A DNA stretch of 64,000 nucleotides, taken from Pseudomonas baetica. Its GTDB lineage: Bacteria > Pseudomonadota > Gammaproteobacteria > Pseudomonadales > Pseudomonadaceae. The notes under the pieces are model-generated. The model ran no database searches. It was not told the DNA's origin and saw nothing but the letters and a program-made list of their open reading frames with translations. The DNA lies in the NCBI RefSeq assembly GCF_002813455.1, contig NZ_PHHE01000001.1, forward strand, positions 2,294,001 through 2,358,000, written 5' to 3'. The translations under genes and the position numbers were made by a program. Shown piece after piece: positions 54,726-64,000 of the stretch (its first letter is position 1; the number at the start of each line of letters is the position of its first letter).

Positions 54726-56162
54726 ATGAAACTGAGCAGCACCGCGATACTGGCCCTGGCCATCAGCAGCATCACCGCCACGGCTTATGCGGAAACCCAA
54801 AGCCAGGCGTTCACTCCGGTGACCGTCAACACCAAGAGCGCCCAGGCTGAAGCGACCGGCTTCGTCGAAGGACAGTCAATCACCGGTACGACCCGTAACT
54901 GGTACGCTAACGAACAACTGAAACGCGACGGTAAATTCGCCTATAAAAAGAATGGTTCGCTGGCCGAAACCGACCGCCGGATCAACTGGGTTCAGGGCAC
55001 CATCGTCAAGTACAACTCTGGCTTCACCGAGGGCACCGTCGGTATCAGCACCGAAGTGGCAGCGTACAACGCTGTAGCGCTGGAGCGTGACCGCAAAAAT
55101 CTGGCATCGGGCAATGGTGGCGCACCAAAGACCGGCGACGGCTCCGGTAACAACCGTACCCTGACTCACAAGAACAACGGTGAGGCCGTCGATCAGTGGA
55201 GCAAAGTGGGCCTGGCCAACATTAAGGCGCGCGTTTCCAACACCACGCTGACCGCCGGACGCATGGGTTTCAGCAGCCCGCAAGTCGACGTGATAGGCAA
55301 CCGTGCGCTGCCTTCGAGCTTCGAAGGTGTTGCCCTGCACAGTAAAGAACTGAACAACCTGTCCTTCGACCTGGCCACGTTCGATCGCGTATCGCCGCGT
55401 TCTGAACAAAGCCTGCAAAAATTCCGCGCGGAATACGCCAACGGCCGTGTTGAATCCGACAAGGTCAACACCGCCGGTATCAGCTACCAGCCACTGGCCA
55501 GCCTGAAAACCAGCCTGTGGGGCACTCAGGTTGAAGACCTGTGGAACCAGTACTACTTCGGCGCCACTCATGAGCTGGGTGACAGCAATGTCCTCGCCCT
55601 GACCACCGGCCTGAACTACTACAAAACCGTCGACGAAGGCAAAAAGCTGCTGGGCGACATCGACAACGACACCTACTCACTGTCGTTCGGCCTGACCCAC
55701 CAGGCGCACAACCTGACGTTCTCGTACCAGCAAGTGAACGGTAACGAGTACTTCGACTACCTGCACGAAACCAACGGCATCTACCTGGCCAACTCCCTGC
55801 TGTCGGACTTCAACGGCCCGAACGAGAAGTCCTTCCAGGTTTCCTACGCCATCAACATGGCCGAATACGGTGTGCCAGGCCTGAAGTTCAACATCTATCA
55901 GGCTCGCGGCTGGGGTATCGACGGTACTCATTACGACGGCAATAAAGGCGTGGCCAAAAAAGGCTACGACGGCATCCAGGAACAGGATGGCGAGCACCAC
56001 TATGAATACGGCATCGGTGCGACCTATGCAGTACAGAGCGGTCCGCTGAAAGCCACCACCATTCGCGGCACTTACACCGCGCACCGTGCGAGCGAGTTCC
56101 AGTCCGACGGCAGCATCAACGAGTTCCGTCTGGTAACCACCATTCCATTCAACATCCTGTAA
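54726..56162 (+). CDS. opdP: OprD-family outer membrane porin, OpdP-like
   Basis: Outer-membrane beta-barrel channel, 478 residues, for peptides or basic/amino-acid-like solutes. Signal peptide MKLSSTAILALAISSITATA with cleavage after AYA; OprD features include GFVEGQSITGTTRNWYANEQ, YKKNGSLAETDRRINWVQGT, GRMGFSSPQVDVIGNRALPS and the C-terminal strand ending EFRLVTTIPFNIL. Its position inside the dpp locus matches OpdP, the glycine-glutamate dipeptide channel of P. aeruginosa, which is why I use that symbol. It would supply the periplasm for the Dpp transporter. Confidence 0.9.
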   Translation: MKLSSTAILALAISSITATAYAETQSQAFTPVTVNTKSAQAEATGFVEGQSITGTTRNWYANEQLKRDGKFAYKKNGSLAETDRRINWVQGTIVKYNSGFTEGTVGISTEVAAYNAVALERDRKNLASGNGGAPKTGDGSGNNRTLTHKNNGEAVDQWSKVGLANIKARVSNTTLTAGRMGFSSPQVDVIGNRALPSSFEGVALHSKELNNLSFDLATFDRVSPRSEQSLQKFRAEYANGRVESDKVNTAGISYQPLASLKTSLWGTQVEDLWNQYYFGATHELGDSNVLALTTGLNYYKTVDEGKKLLGDIDNDTYSLSFGLTHQAHNLTFSYQQVNGNEYFDYLHETNGIYLANSLLSDFNGPNEKSFQVSYAINMAEYGVPGLKFNIYQARGWGIDGTHYDGNKGVAKKGYDGIQEQDGEHHYEYGIGATYAVQSGPLKATTIRGTYTAHRASEFQSDGSINEFRLVTTIPFNIL

Positions 56163-56165
56163 AAA

Positions 56166-56213
56166 ACGCCAACCGACGGCTGACTCATGATGAGTCGGCC
56201 GTTCGGTTTTTTG
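56166..56213 (+). terminator. intrinsic terminator after the porin gene
   Basis: A long imperfect stem (ACCGACGGCTGACTCAT with ATGAGTCGGCCGTTCGGT) is followed by TTTTTTG. Confidence 0.9.
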
Positions 56214-56240
56214 TCTTCAACCGATTGCAGAGGGTGATCG

Positions 56241-57836
56241 ATGAAAATGCTTCCCCTACGTGCGGCCGTCGCTGCCGCGTTGTTGAGCGCCGCCATCGGC
56301 GTCTCGGCCAAACCCTTGGTGGTCTGCACCGAAGCCAGTCCGGAAGGCTTCGACATGGTCCAGTACACAACTGCAGTCACTGCCGATGCGGTGGCCGAAA
56401 CCATCTTCAATCGACTGGTGGACTTCAAGCCAGGCACCACCGAAGTGGTACCGGCGCTGGCCGACTCCTGGGAAATCAGCGATGACGGTCTGACGTACAC
56501 GTTCCACCTGCGCAAAGGCGTCAAGTTTCACACCACCGAATACTTCAAGCCGACCCGCGACATGAATGCCGACGACGTGCTCTGGAGCTTCCAGCGTCAG
56601 CTGGACCCGAATCACCCGTGGCACAAACTGTCGAGCGTGGGCTTCCCGTACTTTGAAAGCATGGGCTTCAAGGAACTGCTGAAAAACGTCGAGAAAATCG
56701 ACGACAACACGGTCAAGTTCACCCTGACCCGCCGCGAAGCGCCGTTCCTCGCCGACGTGGCCATGCCGTTCACGGCGATCTACTCCGCCGAATACGCCGA
56801 TCAGTTGCTCAAGGCCAACAAGACTGGCGACCTGAACAACAAGCCAGTCGGCACCGGCCCGTTCATCTTCCAGCGCTACGCCAAGGACGCCCAGGTGCGC
56901 TTCAAGGCCAACCCGGACTATTTCCGTGGCAAGCCACCGGCCGACGCGTTGATTCTGGCAATCGCCACCGACAACAACGTGCGCCTGCAAAAGCTCAAGG
57001 CCAACGAGTGCCAGATCGCGCTGTATCCGAAACCGGATGACATCCCGAGCATCAAGAAAGACAGCAACCTGAAAGTCGAAGAACTGGACGCGATGACCGT
57101 GTCCTATATCGCCATGAACACTCAGCACAAGTACATGAGCGACGTGCGCGTGCGCAAAGCGATCGACATCGCTTTCGACAAGGAAGCCTACGTCAACGCG
57201 CTGTTCGGCAAAGGCAACGCTTCGGTCGCGGTCAACCCGTACCCGCCGACCCTGCTGGGTTACAACCACGACCTGAAGAACCCGCCACGTGACCTCGACG
57301 CCGCCCGCAAGCTGCTCAAGGAAGCCGGGGTTCCGGAAGGCACCGTGTTTACCCTGTTTACCCGTAACGGCGGCGGCCCGACCAACCCCAACCCGATGCT
57401 CGGCGCACAGATGATGCAGGCTGACCTGGCGAAAGTCGGGATCAAGATCGACATCCGCGTGATGGAATGGGGCGAGATGCTCAAGCGCGCCAAGGCCGGC
57501 GAGCACGACATGGTGTCGGCCGGATGGGCGGGCGACAACGGCGACCCGGATAACTTCCTGACGCCTATGCTCAGTTGCGAAGCCGCCAAGAACGGCGAAA
57601 ACTACGCGCGCTGGTGCAACGAGAAATTCCAGGCACTGCTCGACGAAGCACGGGCTAAAGTAGATCCGGCCGAACGCGCGAAACTCTACGAGCAGGCTCA
57701 GGTCCTGTTTAATCAGGATCAACCGTGGATCAGCATGGCCCACACCCGCATGTTTACCGCAATGCGTAACAACGTAGAGGGCTACCACATCAGCCCTCTG
57801 ACAACTAATAACTTCGCCACTACCCAGGTGAAGTAG
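56241..57836 (+). CDS. dppA4: dipeptide ABC transporter periplasmic binding protein (fourth, adjacent to dppB)
   Basis: SBP_bac_5 protein of 531 residues; signal peptide MKMLPLRAAVAAALLSAAIG ending VSA. It is more diverged from the other three (VCTEASPEGFDMVQYTTAVT, SAGWAGDNGDPDNFLTPMLS) and closest to the classic DppA of E. coli in wording. It lies 73 bases before dppB with no terminator between, so this is the binding protein encoded in the transporter operon itself. GAGGGTGATCG precedes the ATG. Confidence 0.94.
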   Translation: MKMLPLRAAVAAALLSAAIGVSAKPLVVCTEASPEGFDMVQYTTAVTADAVAETIFNRLVDFKPGTTEVVPALADSWEISDDGLTYTFHLRKGVKFHTTEYFKPTRDMNADDVLWSFQRQLDPNHPWHKLSSVGFPYFESMGFKELLKNVEKIDDNTVKFTLTRREAPFLADVAMPFTAIYSAEYADQLLKANKTGDLNNKPVGTGPFIFQRYAKDAQVRFKANPDYFRGKPPADALILAIATDNNVRLQKLKANECQIALYPKPDDIPSIKKDSNLKVEELDAMTVSYIAMNTQHKYMSDVRVRKAIDIAFDKEAYVNALFGKGNASVAVNPYPPTLLGYNHDLKNPPRDLDAARKLLKEAGVPEGTVFTLFTRNGGGPTNPNPMLGAQMMQADLAKVGIKIDIRVMEWGEMLKRAKAGEHDMVSAGWAGDNGDPDNFLTPMLSCEAAKNGENYARWCNEKFQALLDEARAKVDPAERAKLYEQAQVLFNQDQPWISMAHTRMFTAMRNNVEGYHISPLTTNNFATTQVK

Positions 57837-57909
57837 ATAAGAAACTCCCGGTGCCCCTGAACCCAGGGACACCGGGCACGCCTAACCGGCTGATGAGGTA
57901 CCACACAAG

Positions 57910-58920
57910 ATGTTTAGTTTTATTGCCCGCCGACTGGGGTTGTTGATCCCCACGTTTTTCGGCATCACCCTGCTGACTTTCGCGTTGATTCGCATGATCC
58001 CTGGCGACCCCGTGGAAGTGATGATGGGCGAACGTCGGGTCGACCCCGAAATGCACGCTCAGGCAATGGAACGCCTTGGTCTGAACAAACCGCTGTATGC
58101 CCAGTATCTGGACTACATCGGCAAACTGGCCCACGGCGATCTCGGCGAATCCCTGCGTACCCGTGAGAGCGTCTGGACCGAGTTCACCTCCCTCTTCCCG
58201 GCGACCCTGGAACTGTCCATGGCCGCCCTGCTGTTCGCCGGCATTCTGGGCCTTCTGGCCGGGGTGATCGCGGCACTCAAACGAGGATCGCTGTTCGACC
58301 ACGGGGTGATGGGCATCTCCCTGGCGGGGTATTCGATGCCGATCTTCTGGTGGGGCCTGATCCTGATCATGTTCTTCTCGGTGAGCCTCGGCTGGACGCC
58401 GGTGTCCGGGCGGATCGACCTGCTGTACGACATCGAGCCGCGCACCGGTTTCATGCTGATCGACACGCTGCTGGCCGATGACGTCGGCGCCTTCTTCGAC
58501 GCCCTGCATCACCTGATTCTGCCGGCCATCGTGCTCGGTACCATTCCGCTGGCGGTGATCGCGCGGATGACCCGTTCGTCGATGCTCGAAGTACTGCGCG
58601 AAGACTACATCCGCACCGCCAAGGCCAAAGGCCTGTCGCCGTCACGCGTGGTGTTCGTCCACGGTCTGCGTAACGCACTTATTCCGGTTCTCACCGTGGT
58701 CGGCCTGCAAGTCGGCACGCTGCTGGCCGGTGCCGTTCTGACCGAAACCATTTTCTCCTGGCCCGGCATCGGCAAATGGCTGATCGAAGCCATCGGCGCC
58801 CGGGACTACCCGGTGGTGCAAAACGGCATCCTGTTAATCGCCTGCCTGGTGATTCTGGTCAACTTCGTAGTGGACATCCTCTACGGCTTTGCCAACCCAC
58901 GCATCCGTCATCAGCGCTGA
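57910..58920 (+). CDS. dppB: dipeptide ABC transporter permease DppB
   Basis: Inner-membrane permease, 336 residues with six membrane segments. N-terminus MFSFIARRLGLLIPTFFGIT, then ALIRMIPGDPVEVMMGERR. The cytoplasmic EAA loop that contacts the ATPases reads LREDYIRTAKAKGLSPSRVV. It is followed 4 bases later by dppC. Confidence 0.95.
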   Translation: MFSFIARRLGLLIPTFFGITLLTFALIRMIPGDPVEVMMGERRVDPEMHAQAMERLGLNKPLYAQYLDYIGKLAHGDLGESLRTRESVWTEFTSLFPATLELSMAALLFAGILGLLAGVIAALKRGSLFDHGVMGISLAGYSMPIFWWGLILIMFFSVSLGWTPVSGRIDLLYDIEPRTGFMLIDTLLADDVGAFFDALHHLILPAIVLGTIPLAVIARMTRSSMLEVLREDYIRTAKAKGLSPSRVVFVHGLRNALIPVLTVVGLQVGTLLAGAVLTETIFSWPGIGKWLIEAIGARDYPVVQNGILLIACLVILVNFVVDILYGFANPRIRHQR

Positions 58921-58924
58921 GATC

Positions 58925-59842
58925 ATGACCATGACCACTCCAACTCCAGCGGTAGCAGTCGATCAAAGCCTGCTGTATCCGTCCCCGTACAAAGAATTCT
59001 GGCAAGCCTTCTCCAAGAACAAAGGTGCCGTTGCCGGCCTGCTGTTCATGTTGCTGGTGATTTTCTGCGCGCTGTTCGCCCCTTGGGTCGCGCCGCACAA
59101 TCCGAGCGAGCAATACCGTGACTTCCTGCTGACGCCACCGGCGTGGCTGGAAGGCGGGCAGATGCAATTTTTGCTCGGCACCGATGAACTGGGTCGCGAC
59201 TTGCTGTCACGTCTGATTCAGGGTTCGCGGCTGTCGCTGCTGATCGGCTTGTCGTCGGTGGTGATGTCGCTGATTCCGGGGATCCTGCTCGGTCTGTTCG
59301 CCGGTTTCTTCCCGAAAATGATTGGCCCGACCATCATGCGTCTGATGGACATCATGCTGGCCCTGCCGTCCCTGCTGCTGGCTGTGGCGATTGTCGCCAT
59401 CCTCGGCCCTGGCCTGATCAACACCGTGATTGCGATTGCTGTGGTGTCCCTGCCGTCCTACGTGCGTCTGACCCGTGCCGCCGTCATGGGCGAACTGAAC
59501 CGCGACTACGTGACCGCCGCGCGCCTGGCCGGTGCCGGTCTGCCACGCCTGATGTTCATCACCGTGCTGCCGAACTGCATGGCACCGCTGATCGTTCAGG
59601 CCACCCTGAGTTTCTCTTCGGCGATTCTCGATGCCGCCGCACTGGGCTTCCTCGGCCTTGGCGTGCAACCGCCAACCCCTGAGTGGGGCACCATGCTGGC
59701 CTCGGCCCGCGACTACATCGAACGCGCCTGGTGGGTGGTGAGCCTGCCGGGTCTGACCATTTTGCTCAGCGTGCTGGCAATCAACCTGATGGGCGACGGT
59801 CTGCGCGATGCGCTCGACCCGAAACTCAAGAACGCCGCCTGA
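58925..59842 (+). CDS. dppC: dipeptide ABC transporter permease DppC
   Basis: Second permease, 305 residues from the ATG at 58925 ([20 protein letters not shown]); the next ATG at 58931 is also possible. An N-terminal OppC-type helix ([20 protein letters not shown]) is followed by [20 protein letters not shown] and the EAA loop [20 protein letters not shown]. It pairs with DppB to form the channel. Confidence 0.95.
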   Translation: MTMTTPTPAVAVDQSLLYPSPYKEFWQAFSKNKGAVAGLLFMLLVIFCALFAPWVAPHNPSEQYRDFLLTPPAWLEGGQMQFLLGTDELGRDLLSRLIQGSRLSLLIGLSSVVMSLIPGILLGLFAGFFPKMIGPTIMRLMDIMLALPSLLLAVAIVAILGPGLINTVIAIAVVSLPSYVRLTRAAVMGELNRDYVTAARLAGAGLPRLMFITVLPNCMAPLIVQATLSFSSAILDAAALGFLGLGVQPPTPEWGTMLASARDYIERAWWVVSLPGLTILLSVLAINLMGDGLRDALDPKLKNAA

Positions 59843-59852
59843 GGAGATTCCC

Positions 59853-60820
59853 ATGTCACTGCTAGAAATCAAGAATCTCAACGTGCGCTTCGGCGACAAA
59901 ACCGCTACGCCCGTTGTCGATGGCCTCGACCTGAAAGTCGACAAAGGCGAAGTACTGGCGATCGTTGGCGAATCCGGGTCGGGAAAATCGGTGACCATGA
60001 TGGCGCTGATGGGGCTGATCGAGCATCCCGGTATCGTCACCGCCGACTCGCTCAGCTTCGACGGCAAAGACATGCTCAAACTGAGCAATCGTCAGCGTCG
60101 GCAAATCGTCGGCAAAGACCTGTCGATGGTGTTCCAGGACCCGATGACCGCGCTCAACCCGAGCTACACCGTCGGTTTCCAGATCGAAGAAGTGCTGCGC
60201 CTGCACCTGAAAATGTCTGGCAAGCAAGCGCGCAAACGCGCCATCGAACTGCTGGAAAAAGTCGAAATCCCGGGCGCCGCCAGCCGTATGGACGCCTACC
60301 CGCATCAACTGTCCGGCGGTATGAGCCAGCGTGTTGCGATCGCCATGGCGATTGCCGGCGAGCCGAAACTGCTGATTGCCGATGAGCCGACCACGGCACT
60401 CGACGTAACCATTCAGGCACAGATCATGGATCTGCTGCTGGCGTTGCAGAAAGAACAGAACATGGGCCTGGTGCTGATCACCCACGACCTCGCGGTCGTG
60501 GCCGAAACCGCCCAGCGCGTGTGCGTGATGTACGCCGGTCAAGCCGTTGAAGTCGGTCAGGTGCCACAACTGTTCGACATCCCGGCGCACCCGTACAGCG
60601 AAGCGCTGCTCAAGGCGATTCCGGAACACAGCCAGGGCGCCGAGCGTCTGGCGACGCTGCCGGGCATCGTCCCGGGCCGTTACGACCGCCCGCAGGGTTG
60701 CCTGCTGTCGCCGCGCTGCCCGTACGTGCAAGACAGCTGCCGCACCCAACGTCCGACCCTTGATCCGAAAAGCCACAGCCTCGCCCGCTGCTTCTACCCG
60801 CTGAACCAGGAGGTGGCGTA

Positions 60821-60821
<1 letters not shown>
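59853..60821 (+). CDS. dppD: dipeptide ABC transporter ATPase DppD
   Basis: Cytoplasmic ATPase, 322 residues from the ATG at 59853 ([20 protein letters not shown]) behind GAGGAG. Walker A is in [19 protein letters not shown], signature [15 protein letters not shown], Walker [15 protein letters not shown]. The C-terminal oligopeptide-transporter extension holds Cys residues ([20 protein letters not shown]) of the type that bind an iron-sulfur cluster in Dpp/Opp ATPases. Its stop overlaps the dppF start by one base. Confidence 0.96.
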
Positions 60822-61801
<980 letters not shown>

Positions 61802-61813
61802 GCAAATCCGCAA

Positions 61814-61904
61814 ATGTGGGAGGGGGCTTGCTCCCGAATCCGGTAGGCCAGTCATTGTAAAAGTCGACTGATACATCGCATTCGGGAGCAAGCCCCCTCC
61901 CACA
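61814..61904. repeat. paired REP-like element (GGAGGGGGCTTGCTCCCGAA variant)
   Basis: TGTGGGAGGGGGCTTGCTCC and GGAGCAAGCCCCCTCCCACA form an inverted pair about 50 bases apart. This is a third REP-type variant, distinct from the two more frequent families in the window. Confidence 0.9.
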
Positions 61905-61936
61905 ACGGAATTGAGCTGAATCCAAAGGGTTAACCC

Positions 61937-61985
61937 AACCCCTTCCACTCCGATTGCGCATCAGTCGGGGCGCAAGGGGTTTTCT
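61937..61985 (+). terminator. terminator downstream of dppF
   Basis: AACCCCTT (61937-61944) pairs with AAGGGGTT (61974-61981), with an inner stem around CCGATTGCGCATCAGTCGG, and is followed by TTTCTG. It may serve both dppF and the convergent small gene. Confidence 0.7.
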
Positions 61986-61997
61986 GTTGCCGGCGAT

Positions 61998-62264
61998 TTA
62001 CGTCTGGCTGTCGCCTTCATCGTCCGGATCATCAGTGTCCGGCTCATCGGTGGTCGAGTCATCATCATCATCGGCACTGCCGCCCTGCCCCTGATCGCCA
62101 GCCTCGGAGCTGGACTTGGCGAGCATCAATGCGCTATGCCCGACCTTCCCGTTGAACGCCTGGGAATCATGATCCTCGCACTCGGCCCAGGCCGTCGCGG
62201 TACCGAGGGACAGCATCACCATCACTTTCAACAGCAGCAAAACGCGTAGCAACCTGTTTTTCAT
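61998..62264 (-). CDS. small exported acidic protein with a Ser/Asp-rich tail
   Basis: An 88-residue protein from the ATG at 62264 (MKNRLLRVLLLLKVMVMLSL) with GGAA upstream; an ATG 12 bases earlier is an alternative. The first 24 or so residues are a signal peptide ending ATAWA, followed by ECEDHDSQAFNGKVGHSALM and then an extremely acidic tail (GGSADDDDDSTTDEPDTDDP). It may bind cations in the periplasm. I recognise no family. It is convergent with dppF and upstream of nothing obvious. Confidence 0.7.
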   Translation of the reverse strand: MKNRLLRVLLLLKVMVMLSLGTATAWAECEDHDSQAFNGKVGHSALMLAKSSSEAGDQGQGGSADDDDDSTTDEPDTDDPDDEGDSQT

Positions 62265-62443
62265 GATCGATTCCATCCTGTGCAGGTGAAACAAGGCCGA
62301 TCCGGCGCTGAATGAAATCTAGTTCCGATCAGCCGGGTTCACCAGATAGGACGCTAATGAGCGTGCAGAAATGCCGTTGCCTGACAGACCGGTTTCGAAT
62401 AACAGGCATAACCGGATCAGCTAAGCGAAACGCCGTTGCTCGC

Positions 62444-63634
62444 CTACTTGCCGGGGCGCGTGGCCATATAGATCAGTGGAGTGGCTGTCAGCGCCAGAAA
62501 CGCACTCATCAGCCACACACTGTGCCCGCCGACCTGGCCATACAACTGACCGCTCAGCACCGGCGACAACAGCGCGCTCGCGCTCCAGCTCATGAAGAAC
62601 AGACCAAAGTATTGCCCGCTTTTCCCACCCTGCGCATGCTGCATGACCCGCACATTCAGCGGCGGCATGAACAGCGCCTCGCCCAACGTCCAGATCACTG
62701 TCGAAAGACACACGTAAAACAAGCCACTGCCCAGCGGCAACATGCCGAGGCCGCAAGCCAGCAATACGCTGCCAGCCACCAATTGCGTACGCGCGCTCCA
62801 GCGCTCGCCCCAATGGGCCAGCGGAATCTGCAACATCACCACCAGCAAGGCATTGATCCCGAACTGCCAGCCGATGGCCTCGGTACTCAGGCGATAGTAA
62901 TCACGCAGGTAGTTGCCCAGCGTGCTGTAGACCGTGTCGAAGGCAATGCCGAGCACCACCGTTGCCGCCAGCAACCAGAGGAAGGGTTTGTCGCGATACG
63001 GCAAGCCTGAACCGGCATCGGCTTCAGGTGTCTCGACGGCGATCAGCACCGGTCGACGCCAGGTTGTGCGGACAAACCACAGCAAGGCCAGCAGCGTCAG
63101 CGCCGCACTGGCAAAGAACACCCAGCGAAAATCCACCTGCGCCAGCACCCCGCCGGCAATGCCGGCGGCAGCCATCCCGAGGTTTCGCGCAACCCGGCTC
63201 AAGGCCTGCGCGCGGGCACGTTGCGCAACCTCGCAATACTCCATGATCAAGCGCTGATGCAGAGTCCTGATCGCCCCATCGAGAATGCCGCTCAAAACCA
63301 GCAATGCCGCGAGCCACGGCACCTCAGTGACAACCCCCAATGACAACAGGGTCCACGCCGAGAGGAAAAACAGAATCGCCGTGAGCCGCGCCGTGGGAAA
63401 CCGGTCGCTGAGCAAGCCGCCGACCATCGAACCGACCAGCAGCCCCGCACCGTAACCGGACAGCAACCAGCCGACGGCTTCAATCGCCAGCCCCAACTCC
63501 TGACGCAGGTACAGCGCCATGAACAGCTTGACCATGCTGCTCAAGCGATTGATGAACAGCAACGCCGCAAGCACCCAGGCCATCACGCCAAAATAGCCGT
63601 CCAGCCGCAGCAGGTGAGTCAGCCGACTCGTCAT
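62444..63634 (-). CDS. MFS transporter
   Basis: A 396-residue, 12-segment major facilitator from the ATG at 63634 (MTSRLTHLLRLDGYFGVMAW). The motif-A-like loop after helix 2 reads GGLLSDRFPTARLTAILFFL. The general type is a drug/metabolite efflux or sugar MFS; the substrate cannot be told. It is separated from the neighbouring genes on both sides and has no regulator next to it. Confidence 0.88.
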   Translation of the reverse strand: MTSRLTHLLRLDGYFGVMAWVLAALLFINRLSSMVKLFMALYLRQELGLAIEAVGWLLSGYGAGLLVGSMVGGLLSDRFPTARLTAILFFLSAWTLLSLGVVTEVPWLAALLVLSGILDGAIRTLHQRLIMEYCEVAQRARAQALSRVARNLGMAAAGIAGGVLAQVDFRWVFFASAALTLLALLWFVRTTWRRPVLIAVETPEADAGSGLPYRDKPFLWLLAATVVLGIAFDTVYSTLGNYLRDYYRLSTEAIGWQFGINALLVVMLQIPLAHWGERWSARTQLVAGSVLLACGLGMLPLGSGLFYVCLSTVIWTLGEALFMPPLNVRVMQHAQGGKSGQYFGLFFMSWSASALLSPVLSGQLYGQVGGHSVWLMSAFLALTATPLIYMATRPGK

Positions 63635-63747
63635 TCCATTGACCTCTTGAAGCCGCCTAAGTGAACCGGAACAGTAACGGTCAACACGCCAGTTGTCGCG
63701 CCTCTGAACGCCTGAAACCACAAAATCGGAACCCCCCTACAACCCCA

Positions 63748-63770
63748 GCAGGAGCTGCCGAAGGCTGAGC
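63748..63770. repeat. REP half-unit cut by an insertion sequence
   Basis: AGGAGCTGCCGAAGGCTG matches the left end of the AGGAGCTGCCG REP family but the expected CGATCTTTTGATCTT is replaced by the end of an IS3-type element. Confidence 0.65.
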
Positions 63771-63773
63771 TGG

Positions 63774-64000
63774 TGTAGTGGTCTAATGAAACCGGACACC
63801 CATTTAGGCGAGAATGCTCGCCAGATAGAGGTGTCTGATGACCAAACAACGTCGTTCTTTTTCCGCTGAATTCAAACGCGAGGCCGCAGGCCTCGTGCTC
63901 GATCAAGGCTATAGCCATATCGAAGCCAGCCGCTCGCTTGGTGTGGTTGAGTCCGCGTTGCGCCGCTGGGTTAATCAGCTTCAGCAGGAGCGCACTGGCG
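63774..64000 (+). mobile_element. left end of an IS3-family insertion sequence (continues past the window)
   Basis: The terminal sequence TGTAGTGGTCTAATGAAACC is a typical IS3-family end (TG first) and is followed 64 bases later by the first transposase gene. The insertion point lies at the edge of a REP sequence. The right end is outside the window, so the exact boundary (63771-63774) and the target duplication cannot be fixed. Confidence 0.75.
63838..64000 (+). CDS. IS3-family transposase OrfA (5' part)
   Basis: The N-terminal 54 residues (MTKQRRSFSAEFKREAAGLV, then DQGYSHIEASRSLGVVESAL) form the helix-turn-helix of an OrfA protein that recognises the IS ends; OrfB should follow by programmed frameshift outside the window. 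The frame is open to the window end. Confidence 0.88.
   Translation, partial: MTKQRRSFSAEFKREAAGLVLDQGYSHIEASRSLGVVESALRRWVNQLQQERTG

Overview
This is a high-GC chromosomal window that reads as a fluorescent Pseudomonas (P. fluorescens group). From memory, the backbone gene order follows the P. aeruginosa PA4456-PA4506 stretch almost gene for gene (mlaF / kdsD-kdsC-lptCAB-rpoN-hpf-ptsN-rapZ-ptsO / Fur-regulated fagA-fumC-orfX-sodA-ZIP / pmbA, darP, tldD / nitrilase-yhdP-rng-maf-mreDCB / gatCAB / roxSR / dpp). The intergenic spaces carry the two paired REP families typical of these species (cores GAGCGAGCCTGCTCGCGAA and AGGAGCTGCCGCAGGCTGCG).

Layout. 1-7.9 kb: the start of mlaF facing out of the window, then an envelope/nitrogen-regulation operon covering KDO synthesis, LPS export, sigma-54, ribosome hibernation and the nitrogen PTS. 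7.9-11.8 kb: an iron-starvation operon on the minus strand (fagA, fumC, a TPR-like protein, Mn-SOD, ZIP transporter) behind a good Fur box; the ZIP gene is frameshifted. 11.9-25.2 kb: TldD/PmbA protease pair, DarP, nitrilase, YhdP, RNase G, Maf and the mreBCD shape operon, in which mreC appears to start at an ATT codon. 25.4-30.6 kb: gatCAB, a short RlpA-like lipoprotein, a cation antiporter and a CMD-family protein. 30.7-41.0 kb: an accessory block not in the PAO1 order. It encodes D-glucarate/galactarate catabolism (kdgD, ketoglutarate-semialdehyde dehydrogenase, gudP, frameshifted garD) and its likely GntR regulator, which are physically split by a four-gene cassette (37.6-40.2 kb). The cassette sits behind a textbook LexA (SOS) box and encodes a zinc-phospholipase-C-like protein and three small proteins, two of them diverged paralogues. 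This is the best candidate in the window for an undescribed system.

41.1-46.3 kb: an SbmA/YddA-type ABC exporter, RoxR/RoxS redox two-component system, a SIMPL-domain protein and a small Pseudomonas-specific protein preceded by a long inverted-repeat leader. 46.4-49.1 kb: a mobile-DNA knot in which a complete IS256-family element with an 8-bp target duplication lies inside an internally deleted IS4-like element with a 9-bp duplication, itself inside a Pseudomonas intergenic repeat. 49.1-61.8 kb: a dipeptide/oligopeptide uptake locus with four paralogous periplasmic binding proteins, an OprD-family porin and DppBCDF. It lacks the psdR regulator and peptidase genes that I recall between the binding proteins in P. 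aeruginosa. 61.9-64.0 kb: a small acidic secreted protein, an MFS transporter and the left end of an IS3-family element inserted beside a REP sequence.

No tRNA, rRNA or CRISPR array was seen.
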